A stretch of 11,526 nucleotides of DNA from Actinomycetota bacterium (GTDB taxonomy: Bacteria > Actinomycetota > Actinomycetes > Nanopelagicales > Nanopelagicaceae), in contig WLMD01000042.1 of the NCBI GenBank assembly GCA_009700405.1, positions 1-11,526 of the forward strand. Reading direction: 5' to 3'. Under the pieces are notes generated by a model, which saw only the letters and a list, made by a program, of their open reading frames with translations, was not told where the DNA came from and did not search any database. This document shows positions 5,712 through 11,526 of the stretch, piece by piece (the stretch's first letter is position 1; each line of letters begins with the position of its first letter). Position numbers and translations under genes: made by a program.

Positions 5712-6639
5712 ATTGCGAACTTTGGTTGTCCCTGAAGGTGTGGCAGGTGAAAGAGTAGACAGCGCGTTGACTCGAGTTTTGGGTCTTTCGCGAACGACTA
5801 TCGTGCGCTTGCTCGATGATGGCGAAATCACATGCAACGGCTTAGTGATGTCAAAATCGGAACGAGTCACCGATGGGCAGATGCTTGAAATCTTGATGCC
5901 TGATACTGCGATTGCCCCACCGATTCCACTTACGCCACTTGCTGGCTTGAACATTGTCTATGACGATGACGCGATCGTAGTTATCGATAAGCCTGTCGGC
6001 GTAGCTGCGCATCCAAGTCCTGGTTGGACTGGCCCAACTGTCGTAGGTGCGCTTATGGCCGCCGGTTATAGCGTCTCAACAAGTGGCGCAGCTGAACGCG
6101 CAGGGATTGTTCATCGATTAGATGTTGGCACAACAGGTTTAATGATTGTTGCTAAAACCGACAGAGCATATTCAGTGCTTAAAGATGCTTTTAGAAATCG
6201 TGAAGTTGAAAAGGTCTACCACGCATTAGTTCAAGGCCATATGGATCCTTCAACTGGCACCATCGACGCCCCTATTGATCGCCATCCAAAAGAAGATTAC
6301 AGGTTTGCTGTTGTTGCAGATGGAAAACCAAGCATCACGCATTATGAAGTTATTGAGTATTACCGCGGAGTTTCCCTGGTTAAAGTTGAACTCGAAACTG
6401 GGCGCACGCATCAAATTCGAGTTCATTTTTCAGCGCTGCGCCACCCACTTGTGGGCGATTTAACCTATGGAGCAGATCCAACCCTTGCTAACCGCCTCGA
6501 GATTTCCCGACCATGGTTGCATGCATTGGAATTGCGCTTTGCTCACCCAATCACTGGTGAGCCTATGGATTTGAAAGCCCCGTATCCAGCTGACCTTGTG
6601 CGCGCCTTGGCGTTGCTCGACGTATCTGTCCTTCCTTAG
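5701..6639 (+). CDS. rluD: RluA/RluD-family large-subunit rRNA pseudouridine synthase
   Basis: Isomerises uridine to pseudouridine in RNA. E. coli RluD modifies 23S helix 69, but the exact target here is inferred from genomic position beside lspA. The 312-residue product has an N-terminal S4 RNA-binding domain (about 14-67: ERVDSALTRVLGLSR, then GEITCNG). The catalytic domain follows, with VIDKPVGVAAHP (about 94-105) and the RluA signature HRLDVGTTGLM (138-148), in which D141 is the catalytic aspartate (equivalent to E. coli RluD D139). Further along are ITHYEV, LETGRTHQIRVHF and HPLVGDLTYG. Start: ATG at 5701 with GAGGG upstream, overlapping the lspA stop by 11 bases, typical of translational coupling. 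Length is normal and no key residue is missing. It could be another RluA-family paralogue, since only specificity separates them. Confidence 0.94.
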   Translation: MARELRTLVVPEGVAGERVDSALTRVLGLSRTTIVRLLDDGEITCNGLVMSKSERVTDGQMLEILMPDTAIAPPIPLTPLAGLNIVYDDDAIVVIDKPVGVAAHPSPGWTGPTVVGALMAAGYSVSTSGAAERAGIVHRLDVGTTGLMIVAKTDRAYSVLKDAFRNREVEKVYHALVQGHMDPSTGTIDAPIDRHPKEDYRFAVVADGKPSITHYEVIEYYRGVSLVKVELETGRTHQIRVHFSALRHPLVGDLTYGADPTLANRLEISRPWLHALELRFAHPITGEPMDLKAPYPADLVRALALLDVSVLP

Positions 6640-6642
6640 GTC

Positions 6643-6648
6643 TAGTCT
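6643..6648 (+). promoter_or_regulatory. candidate -10 box for a leaderless dnaE transcript
   Basis: TAGTCT fits TAnnnT and ends 8 bases before the dnaE GTG. No Shine-Dalgarno sits at normal distance (the nearest AGG is 16 bases away, at the rluD stop). This agrees with an mRNA beginning at or next to the GTG. No good -35 is visible; TCGACG at 6617-6622 would need a 20-base spacer. Continuation of the rluD transcript into dnaE is the alternative. Confidence 0.4.
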
Positions 6649-6656
6649 CACCAGTC

Positions 6657-9600
6657 GTGGAATCTTTCGTTCATCTTCATACGCATACCGAGTACTCAAT
6701 GCTCGACGGTGCTGCACGCGTTGGAGACTTAGTCGCTGAAGTTGCAAGACAAGAAATGCCAGCAATTGCGATGACTGACCACGGCAATGTATTTGGTGCC
6801 TTTGATTTTTATAAACAAGCGAAAAAAGCTGGCGTAAAACCAATTATCGGAATTGAAGCCTACGTTGCTCCAGAATCTCGATTTGATAAACGTCGCGTCA
6901 AGTGGGCCGATGGCGGAGAAGATGACGTCTCCGGTGGCGGCGCATATACGCACATGACGATCTTGGCAGAAAATAACGAAGGCCTTGCAAACCTCTTCAG
7001 ACTTTCATCGCTAGCCTCATTGGAAGGGTATTACTACAAACCGCGTATGGATCGCGAGCTACTTTCCACCTACAGCAAAGGTTTGATTGCCACGACGGGA
7101 TGTCCTGGTGGAGAAGTCCAGACTCGTTTGCGGATGGGTGCATATAAAGAGGCAGTACGTGCAGCGAGCGAACTTCGCGATATTTTTGGTCCTGAAAACT
7201 TCTTCCTGGAAATCATGGACCATGGAATAGAGATTGAATCTCGAGTTAAAGCGGACTTGCTTAAACTGGGCAAGGAATTAAACCTTCCCTTGCTTGCAAC
7301 AAACGATCTGCATTACACCTTTCGCGAAGATGCAGCGGCACATGAAGTCCTCCTCTGCGTGCAATCGGGTTCTATCCTTGCCGATCCCAAGCGTTTTAAA
7401 TTTGATAATGACTCGTTCTACCTCAAGACCCCTCGGGAGATGAGAGAGTTATTTAAGGAAATTCCGGAAAGTTGCGACAACACCCTTCTTATTGCAGAGC
7501 GCTGCAATGTCACTTTGCGAGAAGGCGAAAACTTGCTCCCCAAGTTTTCCGTGCCAGCTGGTGAGACAGAGGACACCTGGCTTCGCAAGGAAACCGAACG
7601 TGGGCTTGCAGAGAGAATGCACGGAACAATTCCGGATGCTCATATGCAACGCATGAACTACGAACTCGATGTAATGATCAAGATGGGATTTCCTGGCTAC
7701 TTTTTAGTTGTAGCCGACTTAGTGGGGCACGCCAAGAACGAAGGCATTCGTGTAGGACCAGGACGCGGATCTGCTGCTGGTTCTCTAGTTTCTTATGCAT
7801 TGGGAATTACTGCACTTGATCCCATCGAACACGGTTTATTGTTTGAGCGCTTTCTTAATCCTGAACGTATCTCTATGCCCGATATCGATTTGGACTTCGA
7901 CGAGCGCAGGCGCAGCGAAATGATTCGGTACGCCACCCAAAAATACGGCGAGGACAGAGTTGCGCAGATCATTACCTACGGAACGATCAAGTCCAAGCAA
8001 TCCATCAAGGATTCGACTCGCGTTCTTGGGTACCCGTATGCGATTGGTGACAAGCTAACTAAAGCTTTGCCGCCAGCCATCATGGGTAAAGATATTTCTC
8101 TATCTGGTGTTTTTGACCCAAAGAATGATCGATATGTGGAAGCAAGCGAATTCAGAGAGTTATATGAGTCAGATCCGGATTCAAAGCGAGTAGTTGACAC
8201 CGCACGAGGAATTGAAGGACTCAAGCGCCAATGGGGAGTGCACGCAGCAGGTGTAATCCTTTCAGCTGAACCTTTGCTGGATGTTATTCCAATTCATAGA
8301 CGCGAAGCTGATGGCGCGATCATTACTCAATTCGATATGGGTGCATGTGAAGCAACAGGCTTGCTCAAGATGGACTTTCTTGGATTGCGAAATCTTTCTG
8401 TACTCGATGATTGCCTGCTCAATATTAAAGCTAACCAAGGTATCGATGTCGTTTTAGAGACTCTCACCTTGGATGATAAGAAAACTTTTGAGCTCTTAGC
8501 TCGCGGTGACACACTTGGTGTATTCCAACTCGACGGTGGACCAATGCGTGCGCTATTGCGTTCGATGGTGCCAGATTCATTTGCAGATATCTCTGCAGTT
8601 ATCGCTTTATATCGGCCTGGTCCTATGGGCGAAAACGCTCACAATAACTATGCCGATCGAAAGAATGGGCGAAAGCCTGTCGAGCCGATTCATTTTGAAC
8701 TCTCGGAACCACTTCAAGAAATTCTCGGTGATACCTATGGCTTAATTGTTTATCAAGAACAGGTAATGGCTATCGCTCAAAAAGTTGCCGGATTCTCATT
8801 GGGTCGAGCCGACTTACTCCGCAAAGCAATGGGTAAGAAAGACCGACTTATTCTGGATAAAGAGTATGTTCACTTTGAAGCGGGAATGAAATCCAATGGA
8901 TTTGGCGGTAACGCTATAGCCGAACTTTGGAAGACTCTTATTCCCTTTTCTGATTACGCATTTAACCGCGCGCACAGTGCTGGATACGGCGTTGTCTCGT
9001 ACTGGACCGCTTATTTGAAAGCCAATTACCCGACCGAATATATGGCTGCGCTACTTACAAGTGTTCGTGATGATAAAGATAAGTCTGCTCTGTATTTAAG
9101 TGAATGTCGACGAATGGGAATTAAAGTTCTGCCACCTGATGTCAATGAGTCCGATGCCGAATACACCCCACGTGGCGTTGATATTCGATTTGGTCTTGCA
9201 GCTATTCGCAACGTCGGCGAAGGTGTCGTGGCATCTATAAAAAATTCTCGGACAACGCGCGGTCGTTTTACCTCCTTTGGGGATTTTTTGACGAAAGTGG
9301 ACGTTCAGGTGTGCAACAAGAAGACAATTGAATCGCTCATCAAAGCAGGTGCATTCGATTCCTTTGAGGTACCTCGTCGGGGACTCATGGCTGTACATCT
9401 TGAGGCGCTGGATTCAGTGATGGAAGCAAAACGCGCCGAAGCAATCGGACAGTTTGATTTATTTGGGGGAGCGACAATTTCACAGGCCTCTGGATTGGAT
9501 CTCGATATTCCAGCCGGTGAATGGGATAAACCTTTGCTGCTTAGCTATGAGCGTGAAATGTTGGGGCTATATGTCTCAGATCATCCGCTACTTGGTATCG

Positions 9601-10148
9601 AACATGTTCTTCGATCAGCCACTGATATGTCAATCAGCCAACTTCTCGATGACTCTGCCGCGCAAGATCAGATGGTCACGATTGGCGGTTTGATAACTGG
9701 CATTCAGCGCAAGGTCACACGTCAAGGTGCTTCCTGGGCAATCGTCACGATTGAAGACTTAGAAGGTTCTATTGAGGCGCTTTTCTTCTCTAAGACCTAT
9801 ACGCAATATGCCCTAACGCTTACTGAGGATCGTGTTGTTGTTATACGTGGCCGTGCCGATCGCAGAGATGACCTGTTGCGATTCACTGCTTTGGAAATGA
9901 GTATTCCTGATGTGTCACTGGCACCAACTGGGCCCCTTGCAATCGCGATGCCAATTGCGCAATGTACGCCACCGATTATTGAACGACTTAAAGAAATTTT
10001 CAGAACGCACCCCGGAAATAGAGAAGTTCATCTCCATTTAGATGATTCGGGTAAAACAGTGGTCATGAAATTGGGTTCACGAGTAACGGCCTCACCAAGT
10101 TTAAGCGCCGACCTTAAATCAATTCTTGGCCCAGATTGCTTGGTCTGA
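6657..10148 (+). CDS. dnaE: DNA polymerase III alpha subunit (replicative DnaE1 type)
   Basis: Catalytic subunit of the replicative polymerase; 1163 residues, full length for DnaE1. Domains in order: PHP (1-~270) starting FVHLHTHTEYSMLDG, with a complete candidate set of metal ligands H8, H10, D17, H42, E67, H99, C149, D217 and H219, implying an active intrinsic 3'-5' exonuclease as in mycobacterial DnaE1. The polymerase core contains GPGRGS (367-372), the catalytic PDIDLDF with D409 and D411, third catalytic D573 in LLKMDFLGL, and YRPGPM (652-657). A helix-hairpin-helix region lies near 845-905 (RNVGEGV). The clamp-binding pentapeptide QFDLF is at 932-936. An OB fold runs from about 1005 to 1085 (VTIGGLITGIQRK), then a C-terminal domain. 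The GTG at 6657 begins 17 bases after rluD and yields the family-typical start just before the PHP motif. Its size and PHP set distinguish it from the DnaE2/ImuC type. Confidence 0.98.
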   Translation: MESFVHLHTHTEYSMLDGAARVGDLVAEVARQEMPAIAMTDHGNVFGAFDFYKQAKKAGVKPIIGIEAYVAPESRFDKRRVKWADGGEDDVSGGGAYTHMTILAENNEGLANLFRLSSLASLEGYYYKPRMDRELLSTYSKGLIATTGCPGGEVQTRLRMGAYKEAVRAASELRDIFGPENFFLEIMDHGIEIESRVKADLLKLGKELNLPLLATNDLHYTFREDAAAHEVLLCVQSGSILADPKRFKFDNDSFYLKTPREMRELFKEIPESCDNTLLIAERCNVTLREGENLLPKFSVPAGETEDTWLRKETERGLAERMHGTIPDAHMQRMNYELDVMIKMGFPGYFLVVADLVGHAKNEGIRVGPGRGSAAGSLVSYALGITALDPIEHGLLFERFLNPERISMPDIDLDFDERRRSEMIRYATQKYGEDRVAQIITYGTIKSKQSIKDSTRVLGYPYAIGDKLTKALPPAIMGKDISLSGVFDPKNDRYVEASEFRELYESDPDSKRVVDTARGIEGLKRQWGVHAAGVILSAEPLLDVIPIHRREADGAIITQFDMGACEATGLLKMDFLGLRNLSVLDDCLLNIKANQGIDVVLETLTLDDKKTFELLARGDTLGVFQLDGGPMRALLRSMVPDSFADISAVIALYRPGPMGENAHNNYADRKNGRKPVEPIHFELSEPLQEILGDTYGLIVYQEQVMAIAQKVAGFSLGRADLLRKAMGKKDRLILDKEYVHFEAGMKSNGFGGNAIAELWKTLIPFSDYAFNRAHSAGYGVVSYWTAYLKANYPTEYMAALLTSVRDDKDKSALYLSECRRMGIKVLPPDVNESDAEYTPRGVDIRFGLAAIRNVGEGVVASIKNSRTTRGRFTSFGDFLTKVDVQVCNKKTIESLIKAGAFDSFEVPRRGLMAVHLEALDSVMEAKRAEAIGQFDLFGGATISQASGLDLDIPAGEWDKPLLLSYEREMLGLYVSDHPLLGIEHVLRSATDMSISQLLDDSAAQDQMVTIGGLITGIQRKVTRQGASWAIVTIEDLEGSIEALFFSKTYTQYALTLTEDRVVVIRGRADRRDDLLRFTALEMSIPDVSLAPTGPLAIAMPIAQCTPPIIERLKEIFRTHPGNREVHLHLDDSGKTVVMKLGSRVTASPSLSADLKSILGPDCLV

Positions 10149-10232
10149 GCTAAATACCGCCCCGTGCACGCATGAGAGTGCCTTAGACTTGCCACACCAA
10201 GAGATTCCAGGGACACCAGGAAAGGTGAGGCG
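10149..10232 (+). other. dnaE-hisD intergenic region, longest gap in the window
   Basis: These 84 bases hold a -10-like TAGACT (10184-10189), which would start transcription near 10196 and give a leader of about 37 bases, but no matching -35 is visible. A weak GCAC/GTGC pair (about 10166-10181) is not followed by a T-run, so I do not call a terminator. I see no run of His codons for an attenuator, no T-box and no other riboswitch. Confidence 0.4.
10218..10230 (+). promoter_or_regulatory. Shine-Dalgarno of hisD
   Basis: A purine-rich AGGAAAGGTGAGG runs to 2 bases before the hisD ATG; its AGGAAAGG core ends 7 bases upstream. This is the strongest ribosome-binding site in the window, and it fixes the ATG at 10233 as the start. 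It contrasts with ileS, dnaE and sepF, which have none. Confidence 0.75.
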
Positions 10233-11526
10233 ATGATTAGAACTGTCGACCTTCGCGGTTTATCCCTGAATAAGTCTGAGTACGCTGCCGCGTTGCCGCG
10301 TGCCTCGTTAGATGTATCTACGGCAATGGCAACAATTGCGCCACTTTTGCATCGGGTTCAACATGGAAATGAATCGGATTTGAAAGCACTTGCACAGGAA
10401 TTTGACGGTGTAGAGCCACCGACAATTCGAGTGCCAATGGAGATTATTCAACAGTCATTGAAGGAATTAGATCCTGCAATTCGAGTCGCTCTTGAGATTG
10501 CCATTGATCGAGTACGGCGCGTGCATGGGGACCAAGTGCGCAATGAATCAACCACGACAGTTGTCGATGGTGCGACGGTAACTGAGAGATGGATTCCCGT
10601 TGATCGAGTGGGCTTATATGTGCCTGGCGGCCGCGCAGTTTATCCAAGTAGTGTGATTATGAATGTTGTACCAGCTCAAATTGCCAAGGTGCCAAGCATT
10701 GCAGTTGCTTCGCCGCCGCAAAAAGATTTTGGCGGATACCCTCATCCAACAATATTGGCTACATGTGCTTTGCTGGGAGTGACTGAAGTTTATGCAGTTG
10801 GTGGTGCGCAAGCCATTGCCCTATTTGCCTATGGCATGAAAGAGGTCTGCGAAAAAGCAGATATGGTCACGGGTCCTGGAAATATTTACGTGGCTGCTGC
10901 AAAACGCGCTTTGCGCGGAGTAATCGGAATCGATTCCGAAGCCGGACCGACAGAGATTGCCATTCTTGCTGATGAGACCGCGGTTGCTAGCGATGTTGCT
11001 GCCGACATGATTAGTCAGGCTGAGCATGACACCATCGCTGCGGCAATTCTTGTTACAACTTCAGAGGAACTTGCTCGAAAGGTGACATTAGATTTGCGAA
11101 CTCGAGTCCCAAAAACAAAGCATTCGGAAAGAATCCACGAAGCGCTTTCTGGGATTCAATCGGCAATTGTTCTCGTTGATTCAATCGATCAAGGCTTGGA
11201 TGTAGTTAATGCCTATGCGGCTGAGCACTTAGAAATCCACACGCAGAAAGCTCGAGAAGTAGCACAGAGGATTCGAAATGCTGGCGCAGTCTTTATTGGT
11301 CGCTTCTCTCCTGTATCCCTAGGAGATTACGCCGCAGGCTCTAATCACGTTCTGCCTACAGGTGGATGCGCTTGTCACTCCAGTGGACTTTCTGTCGCTT
11401 CATTTCTCAAGGGTTTACATTTCATAGAATATTCAGAGTCAGCATTTCTTGAGATTGCATCCACTGTGATAACTCTGGCTAATTCTGAAGATTTACCAGC
11501 TCATGGTGAAGCCATGACGGCGCGCA
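10233..11526 (+). CDS. hisD: histidinol dehydrogenase, 3'-truncated by the window
   Basis: Catalyses the last two steps of histidine synthesis, oxidising L-histidinol via histidinal to L-histidine with two NAD+; a cytosolic zinc-dependent homodimer. The frame is open from the ATG at 10233 to the window edge: 431 codons and one extra base. The family is about 430-445 residues, so only the last few are missing. Visible motifs: an N-terminal segment beginning MIRTVDLRG; ERWIPVDRVGLYVPGG (about 114-129); VGGAQAIALFAYG; VTGPGNIYVAAAKR; the Zn ligands Q262 and H265 in ISQAEHDT, D365 in SLGDYAAGS and H424 in AHGEAM; and catalytic E331-H332 in AAEHLEIHT. All correspond to the E. coli HisD set with shifts of 3-5 residues. 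A strong Shine-Dalgarno precedes it. It is probably the first gene of a his operon continuing to the right; that part is not visible. Confidence 0.97.
   Translation, partial: MIRTVDLRGLSLNKSEYAAALPRASLDVSTAMATIAPLLHRVQHGNESDLKALAQEFDGVEPPTIRVPMEIIQQSLKELDPAIRVALEIAIDRVRRVHGDQVRNESTTTVVDGATVTERWIPVDRVGLYVPGGRAVYPSSVIMNVVPAQIAKVPSIAVASPPQKDFGGYPHPTILATCALLGVTEVYAVGGAQAIALFAYGMKEVCEKADMVTGPGNIYVAAAKRALRGVIGIDSEAGPTEIAILADETAVASDVAADMISQAEHDTIAAAILVTTSEELARKVTLDLRTRVPKTKHSERIHEALSGIQSAIVLVDSIDQGLDVVNAYAAEHLEIHTQKAREVAQRIRNAGAVFIGRFSPVSLGDYAAGSNHVLPTGGCACHSSGLSVASFLKGLHFIEYSESAFLEIASTVITLANSEDLPAHGEAMTAR

Noticed and set aside
10160..10183. Possible terminator hairpin after dnaE (GCAC/GTGC)
   Set aside because: The stem is only four base pairs with an eight-base loop and no following T-run.

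Overview
The window looks like a chromosomal housekeeping segment of a streamlined, moderate-GC actinobacterium. The GC level is judged by eye, not computed. Three things point to Actinobacteria: SepF has the actinobacterial form; IleRS is the long type 2 form; and the order yggS-sepF-yggT / ileS / Lys-rich DksA-like gene / lspA / rluD / dnaE / hisD follows the gene order I recall from Streptomyces. About 98% of the window is coding: gaps between genes sum to roughly 190 bases. That, with the non-high GC, suggests a small-genome planktonic lineage such as the freshwater acI group (Nanopelagicales). This taxonomic guess is inference.

Layout. (1) Bases 1-1234, + strand: the tail of the cell-division cluster, with a 5'-truncated yggS (PLP homeostasis protein), sepF (FtsZ membrane anchor) and yggT (small membrane protein). 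divIVA, which often follows yggT in Actinobacteria, is absent here. (2) Bases 1240-4371, - strand: ileS, convergent with yggT with only 5 bases between the stop codons. (3) Bases 4372-4437: a compact divergent promoter region. (4) Bases 4438-6639, + strand: a tightly packed group of a DksA/TraR-type zinc-finger protein with a lysine-rich repeat tail, lspA (lipoprotein signal peptidase) and rluD (rRNA pseudouridine synthase). (5) Bases 6657-10148: dnaE, the replicative polymerase alpha subunit. (6) From 10233 past the window end: hisD, lacking only its last few codons.

The genes serve core functions: division, isoleucine charging, transcription control, lipoprotein maturation, ribosome modification, DNA replication and histidine biosynthesis. 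The most notable signals are: a noncanonical GTHH signature in IleRS, where the first and third positions of HxGH are swapped, predicting strong mupirocin insensitivity; a divergent promoter pair with overlapping -35 boxes that appears to drive two leaderless mRNAs; further TAnnnT boxes 6-8 bases before starts that lack a Shine-Dalgarno; and a DksA-like protein with ten 15-base Lys-rich repeats and an altered coiled-coil tip.

I found no mobile element, CRISPR array, tRNA, rRNA, prophage or defence island, and no evidence of a previously undescribed multi-gene system.
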